Shown here: in pieces, positions 9,815-19,734 of the stretch | How the letters are laid out: each line of letters opens with the position of its first letter | Numbering within the stretch: position 1 is the stretch's first letter | DNA from: Pseudomonas serboccidentalis | GTDB lineage: Bacteria; Pseudomonadota; Gammaproteobacteria; Pseudomonadales; Pseudomonadaceae | Assembly: GCF_028830055.1 (NCBI RefSeq) | Contig: NZ_CP101655.1 | Location: 5,696,604-5,760,603 of the forward strand | Length of the DNA: 64,000 nucleotides | Reading direction: 5' to 3' | Translations under genes and position numbers: made by a program | The notes under the pieces: generated by a model | The model's input: the letters and a program-made list of their open reading frames with translations, nothing else | What the model was told of the DNA's origin: nothing | The model's database searches: none

Positions 9815-11058
9815 AAATCGCCATTGTCGGCAGCGGAATCGCGGGCCTGACCTGCGCCTACCTGCTCAATCGCCGACACGACGTCACGGTGTTCGAGGCC
9901 AGCGACTGGGTCGGCGGCCACACGCACACCGTGCAGGTGACCGTCGATGGCCGCCCCTACAGCGTGGACACCGGCTTCATCGTGTTCAACGACTGGACTT
10001 ATCCGAACTTCATCCGTTTGCTCGGCCAGCTCGGCGTGTCGTTCAAACCGACCGAAATGAGCTTTTCGGTGACCGACCCGGACACGGGCCTGGAATACAA
10101 CGGTAACAACCTCAACAGCCTGTTCGCCCAGCGTCGCAACCTGCTGTCGCCGGGGTTCTGGGGCATGTTGCGCGACATCCTGCGTTTCAATAAAGAGGCC
10201 CAGCACGACCTCGCCGAACAACGGATCGGCGCCGACACCACGCTCGACGATTACCTCAAGGCCGGCGGTTATGGCGAACGCTTCATCCTGCATTACATCG
10301 TGCCGATGGGGTCGGCGATCTGGTCGATGTCGATGGCCGAGATGCTCAATTTCCCCCTGCAGTTCTTCGTGCGGTTCTTCAAGAACCATGGCCTGTTGTC
10401 GGTCAGTGATCGCCCGCAATGGCAGGTGATCGAGGGCGGTTCCAGCGCTTATGTTGCGCCGTTGACTGCTGCGTTCAACGATAAAATCCGCCTCAGTTGC
10501 CCGGTGACCCGCATCGATCGCGACGAGCACGGCGTGGTTATCCACAGCCCGGCCGGCATCGAGCGTTTCGACAAAGTGGTGCTCGCCTGCCACAGCGATC
10601 AAGCCCTGCAATTGCTGGCCATCCCCAGCCAGGCAGAACGGACGATTCTCGGTGCCCTGCCCTACGCCGACAACGAAGTGGTGCTGCACACCGACACCCG
10701 CCTGCTGCCCTCGCGCAAACTGGCCTGGGCCAGTTGGAACTATCGCTTGAGCGGCGCCGGCCATACGCATGCGGCCGTCACCTACGACATGAACATCCTG
10801 CAGGGGATTGCGAGCGACACCACGTTCTGTGTCAGCCTCAACCAGAGCGCCGGCATCAGCCCGTTCAAGGTGCTCGCCAAATACACCTACGCCCACCCGC
10901 AATTCAGCCTCGCGGCGCTAGCGGCACAGAACCGTTGGGCCGAACTGGACGGCCAGCAACACACCCACTTCTGCGGCGCCTACTGGGCCAACGGTTTTCA
11001 TGAGGACGGCGTGGTCAGCGCGTTACGCGTGGCGGCCGCGTTCGGGGAAAGCTTATGA
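9811..11058 (+). CDS. FAD-dependent amine-oxidase-like oxidoreductase (possible UfaD-type desaturase)
   Basis: A 415-residue flavoprotein with GSGIAGLTCAYLLNRRHDVTV at the N-terminus and the FEASDWVGGHTHTV segment of the amine oxidase/phytoene desaturase superfamily. The C-terminal FCGAYWANGFHEDGVVSALR contributes to the FAD site. In Rhodobacter sphaeroides, UfaD beside UfaM is a flavoprotein of furan fatty acid synthesis; this gene has the same partner here, but the equivalence is inferred from context. The GTG start at 9811 overlaps the SDR stop; the upstream frame extension lies inside the SDR gene. Confidence 0.83.
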   Translation: MKIAIVGSGIAGLTCAYLLNRRHDVTVFEASDWVGGHTHTVQVTVDGRPYSVDTGFIVFNDWTYPNFIRLLGQLGVSFKPTEMSFSVTDPDTGLEYNGNNLNSLFAQRRNLLSPGFWGMLRDILRFNKEAQHDLAEQRIGADTTLDDYLKAGGYGERFILHYIVPMGSAIWSMSMAEMLNFPLQFFVRFFKNHGLLSVSDRPQWQVIEGGSSAYVAPLTAAFNDKIRLSCPVTRIDRDEHGVVIHSPAGIERFDKVVLACHSDQALQLLAIPSQAERTILGALPYADNEVVLHTDTRLLPSRKLAWASWNYRLSGAGHTHAAVTYDMNILQGIASDTTFCVSLNQSAGISPFKVLAKYTYAHPQFSLAALAAQNRWAELDGQQHTHFCGAYWANGFHEDGVVSALRVAAAFGESL

Positions 11059-11870
11059 ACAGCGCGCTGTACAGTGGCTGGATCGGCCATCGGCGCTTTG
11101 CGCCCAGACGCCATGAATTCCGTTACCGGATCGGTCTGCTGTACCTCGACCTGGCCGAGCAGGACGCCGTGTTCGAGCTGTCGGCGCTCGCCAGTCGCAG
11201 CCGCTTTGCGCCGTTTTCGTTTCGCGAAACCGACTACCTGAAAACCTTCACTGGCAGCGGCATGCGCCTGATCGATGCGGTGCGCCAACAGGTCGGCGCC
11301 GCCCTCGGCCATCAGCCGCAAGGTTCAGTCTGCCTGCTGACCCAACCGCGCAGTTGGGGCCTGGCCTTCAATCCGGTGAGCTTCTTTTATTGCCACGAGG
11401 CCGACGGGCAACTGGCGGCGATCCTCTGTGAAGTGACCAACACGCCGTGGCGTGAGCGTTATCACTACGTGCTGCCGGCCCGCGCACCGGTCAATCTGCA
11501 GGACTTTCACCAGCACTTCGCGGTGGCCAAGGCTTTTCACGTCTCGCCGTTCCTGCCGCGCGATCTTGAGTACCGCATGAGTTTCAGTCCGGCCGCGCAG
11601 AACCTCGGCGTGCACATGGCCGACTGGCAGGGCGAGCAAAAACTGTTCGACGCCACGCTGAACCTGCAGCGCGAGCCCCTCGACCGCCGCAGCCTGCACC
11701 GCTACTTGTGGCGTTTTCCGTGGATGACCGCGAAAACCGCTCTGGCGATTTATTGGCAAGCCCTGCGCCTGTTGCTCAAGCGCGCACCGATTTTTGCTCA
11801 TCAGGCTGCCGAGGGCAGCTTTCAAACTGCCACTGTGCCGCCCAAGGAGCAGCGCCATGAAATCCTCTAG
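11055..11870 (+). CDS. DUF1365 family protein
   Basis: A 271-residue protein starting LYSGWIGHRRFAPRRHEFRYR, the DUF1365 N-terminus, with FNPVSFFYCH and FHVSPFLPRDLEYRM further on. It has no signal peptide. The function is unknown, but the family nearly always lies between an FAD oxidoreductase and a Cfa-like methyltransferase, so a role in lipid modification is likely. The ATG overlaps the previous stop and its end overlaps the next gene by 14 bases. Confidence 0.85.
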   Translation: MNSALYSGWIGHRRFAPRRHEFRYRIGLLYLDLAEQDAVFELSALASRSRFAPFSFRETDYLKTFTGSGMRLIDAVRQQVGAALGHQPQGSVCLLTQPRSWGLAFNPVSFFYCHEADGQLAAILCEVTNTPWRERYHYVLPARAPVNLQDFHQHFAVAKAFHVSPFLPRDLEYRMSFSPAAQNLGVHMADWQGEQKLFDATLNLQREPLDRRSLHRYLWRFPWMTAKTALAIYWQALRLLLKRAPIFAHQAAEGSFQTATVPPKEQRHEIL

Positions 11871-13122
11871 CCTGTCAGTCAATCGCTTTAACACCAACGG
11901 TTTGACCGGCTCGCTGCTGCGGCGCGGCGTGCTGCGCCAATTGGGCCAACTCAAGCACGGCCAATTGCTGCTGATCGAGGACGGCGAACAAATGCTGTTC
12001 GGTACTCCGGGCAGTGCGTTGCTGGGCGAAATCCACATACAGGACCCGGCCGCCTGGGGCATGGTCGCCAGCAACGGCTCGATCGGCGCGGGCGAGGCGT
12101 TCATTCATGGCTACTGGAGCTCACCGGACCTGACCGCCGTGGTGCGGGTGTTCGTCAGCAATCTTGAAGTACTGGATGCGATGGAGGGCGGTCTGGCCCG
12201 CCTCAGCCGGCCGCTGGTGCAAGGTTTGCATTGGCTCAACCGCAATACGCGCAAGGGTTCGCAGAAAAACATTGCCGCGCACTATGATCTGGGCAACGAC
12301 CTGTTCGAACAGTTTCTCGACCCGACCATGATGTATTCGGCAGCGCAATTCCTCACCCCCGAGGACAGCCTGGAACAGGCACAACTGAACAAACTGGAAC
12401 GGATCTGCCAGAAACTCGCGCTCAAACCCAGTGATCACCTGCTGGAAATCGGTACCGGCTGGGGCAGCATGGCGCTTTACGCCGCACAGCATTACGGTTG
12501 CCATGTCACCACCACGACGCTGTCGAAAGAGCAGTACGCGTTTACCGCCCGGCGCATCGAGGCGCTGGGGTTGCAGGAGCGGGTGACGCTGCTGCTCAAG
12601 GACTACCGCGACCTCACCGGTGAGTACGACAAACTGGTATCGATCGAGATGATCGAAGCGGTCGGTCATCGCTTCCTGCCGACTTACTTCAAGCAGTGCG
12701 CGCACCTGCTCAAGAGCAACGGCCTGATGCTGTTGCAGGCGATCACCATCCGCGAGCAGCGTTATGAACAGGCACGGCGCGGCGTCGATTTCATCCAGCG
12801 TTACATCTTCCCCGGCGGCGCCCTGCCCTGCGTGCAGAAAATGCTGGAGATCGTCAGCCGTGACACCGACATGAACCTGCTGCACATGGAAGATTTCGGC
12901 CTGCATTACGCCCGTACCCTGCGCCTGTGGCACGAGAACTTCCGGCGCGCCCATGGCCGGTTGAGCGAGTTGGGTTACGACGATTACTTCCTGCGGCTGT
13001 GGGAGTTTTACCTGTGCTACTGCGAAGGCGGGTTCCTGGAACGCACCATCGGCACCGCACAATTGCTCCTGGCCAAACCGGCAGCGATGCCCGCGCCGCT
13101 GCTCGGGCGCTTCGATGCTTGA
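11857..13122 (+). CDS. Cyclopropane-fatty-acyl-phospholipid synthase-like methyltransferase (UfaM-like)
   Basis: A 421-residue SAM methyltransferase acting on unsaturated acyl chains of membrane phospholipids. The N-terminal lipid-binding half contains SIGAGEAFIHGYWSS. The SAM-binding motif is LLEIGTGWGSMAL near residue 195, followed by VTTTTLSKEQ and the active-site region IEMIEAVGHRF. The motif reads GTGWGS rather than the GCGWGG of housekeeping Cfa, matching the paralogue type found in furan-fatty-acid clusters. ATG at 11857 follows AAGGAG. Light-induced ufaM is known in P. putida. Confidence 0.86.
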   Translation: MKSSSLSVNRFNTNGLTGSLLRRGVLRQLGQLKHGQLLLIEDGEQMLFGTPGSALLGEIHIQDPAAWGMVASNGSIGAGEAFIHGYWSSPDLTAVVRVFVSNLEVLDAMEGGLARLSRPLVQGLHWLNRNTRKGSQKNIAAHYDLGNDLFEQFLDPTMMYSAAQFLTPEDSLEQAQLNKLERICQKLALKPSDHLLEIGTGWGSMALYAAQHYGCHVTTTTLSKEQYAFTARRIEALGLQERVTLLLKDYRDLTGEYDKLVSIEMIEAVGHRFLPTYFKQCAHLLKSNGLMLLQAITIREQRYEQARRGVDFIQRYIFPGGALPCVQKMLEIVSRDTDMNLLHMEDFGLHYARTLRLWHENFRRAHGRLSELGYDDYFLRLWEFYLCYCEGGFLERTIGTAQLLLAKPAAMPAPLLGRFDA

Positions 13123-13606
13123 GCGACTGGCCAATGCCGTGCTGTTTCAGGTCGGCTGGCTGGCCTGTGTCATCGGCGGCAACAGTCTGTGGTTGTTGTT
13201 GGCGCTGGCGGTGCTGGTGATCCATCTGGGCTGGATCAGCAGTTGGGCGGTGGAAGGTCGTTTGATCCTCAGCGTAGTGATTGTCGGCACGGCGGTGGAC
13301 AGCCTATTGCGCGCTGCCGGCGTGTTCGCATTTCAAGACCTGTCACCCCTGATTCCGCTGTGGCTGATGCTGCTCTGGGCCTTGCTCGCCACCACCCTGC
13401 GCCACTGCCTGCAATGGAGCGCCCGGCCATGGTGGCTGGCCAGCGCACTCGGTGCGGTGGGCGGTGCGTTGTCTTACTACGGGGGCGGACGCCTGGCCGG
13501 GGTGCAATTTCCTTACGGCGAATGGCCGACGCTGATCGGCATCGGTCTGCTGTGGGCGCTGCTGTTTCCGTTATTGCATGCCATGGCGCGGCGTCTGAGC
13601 CACTGA
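13115..13606 (+). CDS. DUF2878 family membrane protein
   Basis: A 163-residue integral inner-membrane protein with about five to six hydrophobic segments, starting LANAVLFQVGWLACVIGGNS and containing IPLWLMLLWALLATTLRH. Its function is unknown. It is the last gene of the nine-gene run, its ATG overlapping the methyltransferase stop. The family travels with DUF1365 and Cfa-like genes, so it may bind or move the modified lipids. Confidence 0.82.
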   Translation: MLERLANAVLFQVGWLACVIGGNSLWLLLALAVLVIHLGWISSWAVEGRLILSVVIVGTAVDSLLRAAGVFAFQDLSPLIPLWLMLLWALLATTLRHCLQWSARPWWLASALGAVGGALSYYGGGRLAGVQFPYGEWPTLIGIGLLWALLFPLLHAMARRLSH

Positions 13607-13658
13607 GCGTCTGTCAGGCCTTTCACACAGCCAACGGCCACTGCCTTACACTGCCGCC

Positions 13659-13964
13659 ATGAAAACCATTCCCCACCATCAAATCGCCGAACCTGCGGTC
13701 ACCTGCTCAACCTGCGCAGCGTGCTGCTGTCAGCTCGAAGTGATGCTGATCACCGACACCGGCGTGCCTGAGCGCTTTATCGATACCGATGAGTGGGGCG
13801 GAGAAGTCATGCTGCGTCTGGACGACGGCTGGTGCGCGGCGCTGGATCGCGACAGCATGATGTGCACGATCTACGAGAAACGTCCGCTGATCTGTCGCGA
13901 ATTCGAAATGGGCGCGCCGGAATGCATTGAAGAACGCAAAGGCATTGCCACGGCCTACCGCTGA
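13659..13964 (+). CDS. YkgJ family cysteine-cluster protein
   Basis: A 101-residue protein with the metal-cluster pattern CSTCAACCCQLEVML near residue 16, later Cys in DDGWCAALD and MMCTIYEKRPLICREFEMG. The family (UPF0153/YkgJ) probably binds a zinc or iron-sulfur centre; its role is unknown. It starts 52 bases after the DUF2878 gene and could be read through from it, or have its own promoter. Confidence 0.85.
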   Translation: MKTIPHHQIAEPAVTCSTCAACCCQLEVMLITDTGVPERFIDTDEWGGEVMLRLDDGWCAALDRDSMMCTIYEKRPLICREFEMGAPECIEERKGIATAYR

Positions 13965-13972
13965 TTTAAAGC

Positions 13973-14048
13973 AAAAGATCGCAGCCTTCGGCAGCTCCTG
14001 CATGGGAATGATTTCTCCTGTAGGAGCTGCCGAAGGCTGCGATCTTTT
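13973..14048. repeat. REP palindrome, family B
   Basis: Inverted arms AAAAGATCGCAGCCTTCGGC and their complement, with GAGCTGCC next to the loop. It lies between the convergent YkgJ and pagL genes. Confidence 0.88.
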
Positions 14049-14056
14049 GATCTTTT

Positions 14057-14575
14057 TTACAGCGGCATCGTGTAATGCAGCGAGTAGCTTTCTACACCAT
14101 CGTTACTGCTGGCCAGGCCGGCGTTGGAATAGTGCGTTGCACGAATCCCGACTTCATGCCCGCCATTAAAGCGCAGACCAAAACCGAAACGGTCTTCGAA
14201 CTGGAAAGAGCCGCCGAGGTTGTTGTTCTCATAGTGGGTGTTGGAGAACGCTGCCACACCAATCCCCGCTTCAACATACGGTTTGACCGACTGGCCGGCG
14301 AACTCGTAAACGAATACCGGCGAGAACGACAGGCTGTTGTTGCTGGAAGTTTTGTCGCCTTCCCAATAGGTGTAAGCACCGCTCCAGTAACCGGTCAGGC
14401 GACCGACGTCACTTTGCAGCCAGCTCTTGTCCCAATCGAAATTCATGCCCAGGCGATACGTCATCGTCGAATCGCTGGTCGCACCCACCGCAAACTCGAC
14501 GCCTGCCGCTTGTGCGGTAAAACTTTGCCCCATCAGTGCAGCCGCAATCGCGGCCAAGCAGAATAGTCGCTTCAC
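14057..14575 (-). CDS. pagL: Lipid A 3-O-deacylase PagL
   Basis: Outer-membrane beta-barrel enzyme that removes the 3-O-acyl chain of lipid A. The product has 172 residues with a signal peptide ending near AQAAG (residue 23-25). The catalytic triad is visible as H148, S150 and E162 in HYSN...DGVES, with the same 2- and 12-residue spacing as His126/Ser128/Glu140 of P. aeruginosa PagL. It is a single gene followed by a REP element. Confidence 0.93.
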   Translation of the reverse strand: MKRLFCLAAIAAALMGQSFTAQAAGVEFAVGATSDSTMTYRLGMNFDWDKSWLQSDVGRLTGYWSGAYTYWEGDKTSSNNSLSFSPVFVYEFAGQSVKPYVEAGIGVAAFSNTHYENNNLGGSFQFEDRFGFGLRFNGGHEVGIRATHYSNAGLASSNDGVESYSLHYTMPL

Positions 14576-14687
14576 GTTGAAACTTCCTTTTCCGGAACGA
14601 TCGTTTGGTTTTCTAAGTAACTCAGCCGTATAGAAATCAGCGTTTGATCAGAAGTTCAGCTGACTTTTTAGATATTTCACACTTTTT

Positions 14688-15479
14688 TTACAAGGTGAAT
14701 TTTTCGACGTCACCGGCAACTTGGCCCAGCAGGGGCAGGGTCTTGCGAAAGGACTCGGGGTTGGCGCTGGTCCAGAATCTGACCGGGCGGTTCGGCCCCT
14801 CGGCGAGCAGGTCTCGTTCGGCCAGCAGCCGCTGCAATTGGCGGGCAACGGCGGCACCGGTGTCGATCAGACTGATGCTCTCGGGGATCATCGTCTTGAG
14901 CATCGGCTTGAGAAACGGATAGTGGGTGCAGCCCAGGATGATCGTGTCGCAACCGTTGGCCAGCAGCGGATCGACATAGTGTTTGAGCAATGCGCGCAAC
15001 TCGGCGCTGTGCAGATCACCGCTTTCAATCAGCTCAACCAGACCGGGACACGGCTGGGTGATGACTCGCACATCCGTGGCGAACCGGTCGAGCAACGCGG
15101 CGAACTTGGCGCTCTGCAACGTGCCGGTGGTGGCGAGCACGCCAACCACGCCACTACGAGTGGCGGCGGCAGCGGGTTTGACCGCCGGCTCCATGCCAAC
15201 GATCGGCCAGTCGGGAAAATCCCGGCGCAGATCGGCAACAGCCGCCACCGTGGCGGTATTGCAGGCAATGACCAGGGCCTTGGCACCCTGCTCGCGGAAA
15301 AATCCGGCCATCACGTTACAACGCTGGCGGATGAACTCGGGGGATTTCTCGCCGTAGGGAATGTGCCCGCAATCGGCGAAATACAGCAGTGACTCATGGG
15401 GCAGCAAACGCTGGATCTCGGCCAATACCGACAAGCCGCCGACACCGGAATCGAACACCGCGATCGGTGCTTCACGCAT
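14688..15479 (-). CDS. murI: Glutamate racemase
   Basis: Makes D-glutamate for peptidoglycan. The 263-residue product has the two catalytic cysteines in [10 protein letters not shown] and [10 protein letters not shown], and starts [20 protein letters not shown] at 15479 is chosen because family similarity begins there; it overlaps the end of moeB by eight bases. It is the last gene of hemA-prfA-prmC-moeB-murI. Confidence 0.95.
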   Translation of the reverse strand: MREAPIAVFDSGVGGLSVLAEIQRLLPHESLLYFADCGHIPYGEKSPEFIRQRCNVMAGFFREQGAKALVIACNTATVAAVADLRRDFPDWPIVGMEPAVKPAAAATRSGVVGVLATTGTLQSAKFAALLDRFATDVRVITQPCPGLVELIESGDLHSAELRALLKHYVDPLLANGCDTIILGCTHYPFLKPMLKTMIPESISLIDTGAAVARQLQRLLAERDLLAEGPNRPVRFWTSANPESFRKTLPLLGQVAGDVEKFTL

Positions 15480-16227
15480 GGTTCGAACCACAGACGCTGC
15501 AACCGGGGTCGCGCTTGACCCGCAATTCACGGAAGCGCGAGCCCAACGCATCGATCAGCAGCAAGCGACCCACCAGCGGCTCGCCGAAGCCGACCAGCAC
15601 CTTCAACGCTTCCAGCGCCTGCAGACTGCCGACCAGCCCTACCAGTGGCCCGACCACACCGGCTTCGCTGCAGGTCAGCTCGGCCTCGCTGCCATGCCCG
15701 TACAGGCAGTGGTAGCACGGACTTTCCGGGCGGCGCGGGTCAAACACCGACAACTGCCCTTCCAGGCGAATCGCCGCACCACTGACCAAGGGTTTGCGCG
15801 CCGCCACGCAGGCGGCGTTGACCGCTTCGCGGGTGGAGAAATTGTCGGAGCAGTCGAGCACCAGATCCACCGCTGTCACCGCGGCGGCCAGCGAGTCCGC
15901 GTCCAGCGCCTGGCGATGGGCAGCCAGTTGAATCTCGGGATTGATCGCGCTCAGACGCTTGAGCGCCGAGTCGACCTTGCTCATGCCGACGCTGTCGGTG
16001 TCATGGATGATCTGGCGTTGCAGGTTGGTCAGATCGACCGTGTCGAAATCCGCCAAGTGCAGCTCACCGACACCGGCCGCTGCCAGATACAGCGCAACCG
16101 GCGCGCCGAGACCGCCAAGGCCGACGATCAGCACGCGGCTGTCCTTGAGCTTCAGTTGCCCGTCGATATCGATGTGTTGCAGCAGAATCTGCCGGCTATA
16201 GCGCAGCAATTCCTGATCATTCAGCAC
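15472..16227 (-). CDS. moeB: Molybdopterin-synthase adenylyltransferase (MoeB/ThiF/HesA family)
   Basis: An E1-like enzyme that adenylates the C-terminal glycine of a ThiS/MoaD-type sulfur carrier. It has 251 residues. GLGGLG at residues 36-41 binds ATP, with the family [13 protein letters not shown] following. Two CxxC pairs (CYHC near 170 and CSVC near the C-terminus) form the structural zinc site. There is no C-terminal rhodanese domain. Overlaps prmC and murI, so it is part of the hemA operon. Confidence 0.9.
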   Translation of the reverse strand: MLNDQELLRYSRQILLQHIDIDGQLKLKDSRVLIVGLGGLGAPVALYLAAAGVGELHLADFDTVDLTNLQRQIIHDTDSVGMSKVDSALKRLSAINPEIQLAAHRQALDADSLAAAVTAVDLVLDCSDNFSTREAVNAACVAARKPLVSGAAIRLEGQLSVFDPRRPESPCYHCLYGHGSEAELTCSEAGVVGPLVGLVGSLQALEALKVLVGFGEPLVGRLLLIDALGSRFRELRVKRDPGCSVCGSNHA

Positions 16228-17051
16228 GGCAGACGCCCCAGGCTGATCCGTTGATGGCCGCCCAGATCGGTACGGCTGTGGACTTCTTCGAAACCGTGGG
16301 TCAGCAACAGATCGCGCACGGCCTCGGCTTGATCATAGCCGTGTTCGAGCATCAGCCAGCCACCGGCTTCAAGATGGCCCGGGGCCTGGGCGACGATCAG
16401 GCGCAGATCGTCGAGCCCGTCGACACCGGCGACCAGTGCGCTGGCCGGTTCGAAGCGCACATCGCCTTCGACCAGATGCGGGTCGGCGGCAGCGATGTAC
16501 GGCGGGTTGCTGATAATCAGATTGAAGCGCTGGCCTTCGAGAGCGCTGAACCAGTGGCTGTTCAGCACCGTGGCGTTGCTCAGATTCAAGCGCTGGCGAT
16601 TGCGTTCGGCGAGGGCCACGGCCTCCAGCACGCGATCCACCGCCGTGACCTTCCACGCCGGGCGTTCACTGGCCAGGGCCAGGGCAATCGCGCCGCTGCC
16701 GGTGCCCAGATCAAGAACTGTCGCCGGCGTTGCCGCCAGCAGCTCCAGCGCGGCCTCTACCAGCAATTCGGTGTCGGGACGCGGAATCAGGGTGTGCGGC
16801 GCGACTTCCAGGTCGAGTTTCCAGAAACCCTGCTGACCAAGGATGTAGGCCACTGGCTCACCGCTGCGACGTCGCTGCAGGTACTCGGTAAAAACCAGCA
16901 CCGCTTCGCTGGGCACAATGCGCTCGGGCCAGGTGTGCAGGAAACTGCGCGGTTTGCCCAGTGCCGCCGCCAGCAGCAACTCGGCATCCAGACGCGCCGT
17001 GGGCGAGTCCGGCAGTTCGGCGGCGCGCAACAGGCTGGCAATGATGGTCAT
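16221..17051 (-). CDS. prmC: Release factor glutamine methyltransferase
   Basis: Methylates the glutamine of the GGQ motif of release factors RF1 and RF2. The 276-residue product has the SAM-binding VLDLGTGSGAIALALA and the catalytic NPPY in IISNPPYIAA. It lies directly after prfA, its substrate gene, without a gap. Confidence 0.95.
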   Translation of the reverse strand: MTIIASLLRAAELPDSPTARLDAELLLAAALGKPRSFLHTWPERIVPSEAVLVFTEYLQRRRSGEPVAYILGQQGFWKLDLEVAPHTLIPRPDTELLVEAALELLAATPATVLDLGTGSGAIALALASERPAWKVTAVDRVLEAVALAERNRQRLNLSNATVLNSHWFSALEGQRFNLIISNPPYIAAADPHLVEGDVRFEPASALVAGVDGLDDLRLIVAQAPGHLEAGGWLMLEHGYDQAEAVRDLLLTHGFEEVHSRTDLGGHQRISLGRLPC

Positions 17052-18134
17052 TTATTCACCTATCGCTGCAAGTTGGTCGGCCTGGTACTCGGCCAGCAAA
17101 GGCTCGATCACCGCTTCAACGCCACCGGCGAGAATTTCGTCAAGGGAGTACAGGGTCAGGTTGACGCGATGGTCTGTGACCCGGCCCTGGGCAAAGTTGT
17201 AAGTACGGATGCGCTCGGAACGATCACCGGAACCGACGAGCAATTTACGCTCGCTGGCAATCGCATTGGCCGCCGCAGCGGTCTGCTGATCGTTGAGCTT
17301 GGCCGCCAGCCACGCCATCGCCCGCGCACGGTTCTTGTGCTGGGAACGTTCTTCCTGACACTCGACGACGGTGCCGGTCGGTATGTGGGTGATGCGGATC
17401 GCCGAGTCGGTGGTGTTGACGTGCTGACCACCGGCCCCGGAGGAGCGGTAGGTGTCGACGCGCAAATCCGCCGGGTTGATCTCGATGGCTTCGCGCTCGT
17501 CCGGCTCGGGCAACACCGCCACGGTGCAGGCCGAGGTGTGGATACGGCCCTGGGATTCGGTAGCGGGTACACGTTGTACGCGGTGCGCGCCGGATTCGAA
17601 TTTCAGCTTGCCGTAAACGTTGTCGCCTTCAATGCGGGCGATGACTTCTTTATAGCCACCGTGTTCGCCTTCGTTTTCCGACAGGATTTCCACGCGCCAG
17701 CCACGACGTTCGGCGTAACGCGAGTACATGCGGAACAGGTCGCCAGAGAAGATCGCCGCCTCGTCGCCACCGGTGCCGGCGCGGATTTCGAGGAACACGT
17801 TGCGCCCGTCGTTCGGGTCCTTGGGTAACAACATGCGTTGCAGGTCGGATTCCAGCGTGATCAACAACTCTTTGGCTTCGCGCACTTCTTCCACGGCCAT
17901 TTCACGCATGTCCGGGTCGCTGTCCTTGAGCAGCGCCTGCGCGCCTTCAAGATCGCTTTGTACGCCGAGCAGCTTTTTATACGCTTGTACGACCGGCTCG
18001 AGTTCGGCGTATTCCTTGGAATAGGCACGGAATTTGGTTTGATCGGAAATGACTTCGCCGTCGCCGAGCAACGCGGTCAGTTCCTCGAAACGGTCCTGGA
18101 GGATGTCCAGCTTATTGAGCAGTGACGCTTTCAT
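17052..18134 (-). CDS. prfA: Peptide chain release factor 1
   Basis: Recognises UAA and UAG and triggers peptide release. The 360-residue product has the peptidyl-transferase motif GGQHVN in [17 protein letters not shown] and the anticodon-like region characteristic of RF1. ATG overlaps the hemA stop (ATGA). This gene order is standard in gammaproteobacteria. Confidence 0.97.
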   Translation of the reverse strand: MKASLLNKLDILQDRFEELTALLGDGEVISDQTKFRAYSKEYAELEPVVQAYKKLLGVQSDLEGAQALLKDSDPDMREMAVEEVREAKELLITLESDLQRMLLPKDPNDGRNVFLEIRAGTGGDEAAIFSGDLFRMYSRYAERRGWRVEILSENEGEHGGYKEVIARIEGDNVYGKLKFESGAHRVQRVPATESQGRIHTSACTVAVLPEPDEREAIEINPADLRVDTYRSSGAGGQHVNTTDSAIRITHIPTGTVVECQEERSQHKNRARAMAWLAAKLNDQQTAAAANAIASERKLLVGSGDRSERIRTYNFAQGRVTDHRVNLTLYSLDEILAGGVEAVIEPLLAEYQADQLAAIGE

Positions 18135-19417
18135 TGCGGTTTTTTATCCGAAAAGCTATCCGGTGAGCCCTCGAGGGCAAAGAGTTCCTGGGCCATGGCC
18201 AGCGCATCGAGGCGGCCTTCGGCAGAAAGCTTTTTCAGTTGCACGCTGGGCGCATGCAACAGTTTATTGGTCAGGCCGCGGGCCAGTTGCCCGAGCACCT
18301 CTTCGGCGTTGCCGCCGTTGGCCAGCAGACGCAGGGCTTTTTGCAGCTCTTCGTCACGCAGGCGTTCGCTCTGTTGCCGATAGGCCTTGAGCACATCGAC
18401 CGCCGCCAGCTCTCGCAGGCGCACCATGAAATCGTCGGCGCCGACCGAAACCATCTCTTCGGCCGCCTGGGCTGCGCCCTGGCGACTCTTGAGGTTTTCG
18501 GCGACCACTTCGTGCAGATCGTCGACGCTGTAGAGGTAAACGTCGTCGAGTTCGCCGACTTCCGGCTCGATGTCTCGCGGTACGGCAATGTCGACCATGA
18601 AAATCGGCTTGTGCTTGCGCTGCTTCAACGCACTTTCCACCGCGCCCTTGCCGAGGATCGGCAACTGACTGGCGGTCGAACTGATCACGATATCGCTGCG
18701 CACCAGCTCCGCCGGAATGTCCGAGAGCAGCACCGCGTGGGCGCCGAACTGCTCGGCCAGCAGGCTGGCGCGCTCCAGCGTACGGTTGGCGACCACGATG
18801 CGCTTGACCCCCAGCTCATGCAAATGGCGGGCGACCAGGGTGATGGTCTCGCCGGCGCCGATCAGCAGGGCCTGGCTGCGTTGCAGGTCGCTGAAAATCT
18901 GTTTGGCCAGGCTGACCGCGGCAAACGCCACGGACACCGGGTTTTCGCCAATGGCGGTATCGGTGCGCACCTGTTTGGCGGCATTGAACGTCGCTTGAAA
19001 CAGCCGTCCCAGCAGCGGGCCGATGGTGCCGGCCTCGCGGGCCACGGCGTAGGCCGATTTCATCTGACCGAGAATCTGCGGTTCGCCCAACACCAGCGAG
19101 TCGAGCCCGGAGGCGACACGCATCATGTGACGAACTGCCGCATCATCTTCGTGCACATAGGCACTCGCGCGCAGCTCATCAAGGCTTAAATGGTGATAGT
19201 CAGCCAGCCAGCGCAGCACGAGATCAGCTGAAAGCTGGTCCTGTTCTATATAAAGCTCACTGCGATTGCAGGTGGAGAGGATCGCAGCTTCGCGGCTGTC
19301 GGTGAGTCGGCAGAGCTGCTGCAAGGCCTCAACCAACTGCTCAGGGGTAAAGGCCACGCGCTCGCGGACGTCTACTGAAGCAGTCTTGTGGTTAATACCG
19401 AGTGCAAGGAAGGCCAT
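18131..19417 (-). CDS. hemA: Glutamyl-tRNA reductase
   Basis: First step of C5 haem synthesis, reducing Glu-tRNA to glutamate-1-semialdehyde. The 428-residue product starts [20 protein letters not shown] and contains the catalytic-cysteine region [11 protein letters not shown]. The NADPH-binding LLIGAGETI and VANRTLERA follow. It is the first gene of the operon, divergent from the TPR lipoprotein gene. Confidence 0.97.
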   Translation of the reverse strand: MAFLALGINHKTASVDVRERVAFTPEQLVEALQQLCRLTDSREAAILSTCNRSELYIEQDQLSADLVLRWLADYHHLSLDELRASAYVHEDDAAVRHMMRVASGLDSLVLGEPQILGQMKSAYAVAREAGTIGPLLGRLFQATFNAAKQVRTDTAIGENPVSVAFAAVSLAKQIFSDLQRSQALLIGAGETITLVARHLHELGVKRIVVANRTLERASLLAEQFGAHAVLLSDIPAELVRSDIVISSTASQLPILGKGAVESALKQRKHKPIFMVDIAVPRDIEPEVGELDDVYLYSVDDLHEVVAENLKSRQGAAQAAEEMVSVGADDFMVRLRELAAVDVLKAYRQQSERLRDEELQKALRLLANGGNAEEVLGQLARGLTNKLLHAPSVQLKKLSAEGRLDALAMAQELFALEGSPDSFSDKKPQ

Positions 19418-19734
19418 TCAAGGTCGCTGATGGTGACGTGAAGCCGGCAATTGTCCTACTTCGTCAGATCCAGAACAACTATTGGATATCTATCGCCCTT
19501 ATTGTATCCACTGCCTGCTGCGATCCATTCTCGTTCATGTACACATCGCCCCCCCGTAGGAGCTGCCGCAGGCTGCGATCTTTTGATTCTGGTTTTGCGA
19601 ATCAGAAGCAAGATCAAAAGATCCCAGCCTGAGGCAGCTCCTACAGGGGATAGCGTAAATTGCCTGAGCGGTTATGTTTGGCCGAAGGCTTGTGTCATGA
19701 TGATCCGACCGCAGGTTAGTCGTCCTTCTCCTAT
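19418..19734. other. Divergent hemA / TPR-lolB intergenic region
   Basis: 317 bases holding the control signals for both directions and a family B REP element (19552-19649). A single TGTACA (19538-19543) has no partner half site 12 bases away. No gene or clear promoter could be assigned. Confidence 0.5.
19552..19649. repeat. REP palindrome, family B
   Basis: Arms containing GTAGGAGCTGCCGCAGGCTG and AGCCTGAGGCAGCTCCTAC around an AT-rich centre with imperfect pairing. Unusually for this window it lies between divergent genes rather than after a gene end. Confidence 0.85.

Noticed and set aside
9511..10902. Minus-strand frame opposite the SDR and FAD genes
   Set aside because: Antisense shadow with no recognised domain; the plus-strand genes are coupled and conserved.
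19538..19543. TGTACA near hemA as a PplR operator
   Set aside because: A single half site; the sequence 12 bases away does not match the partner half.
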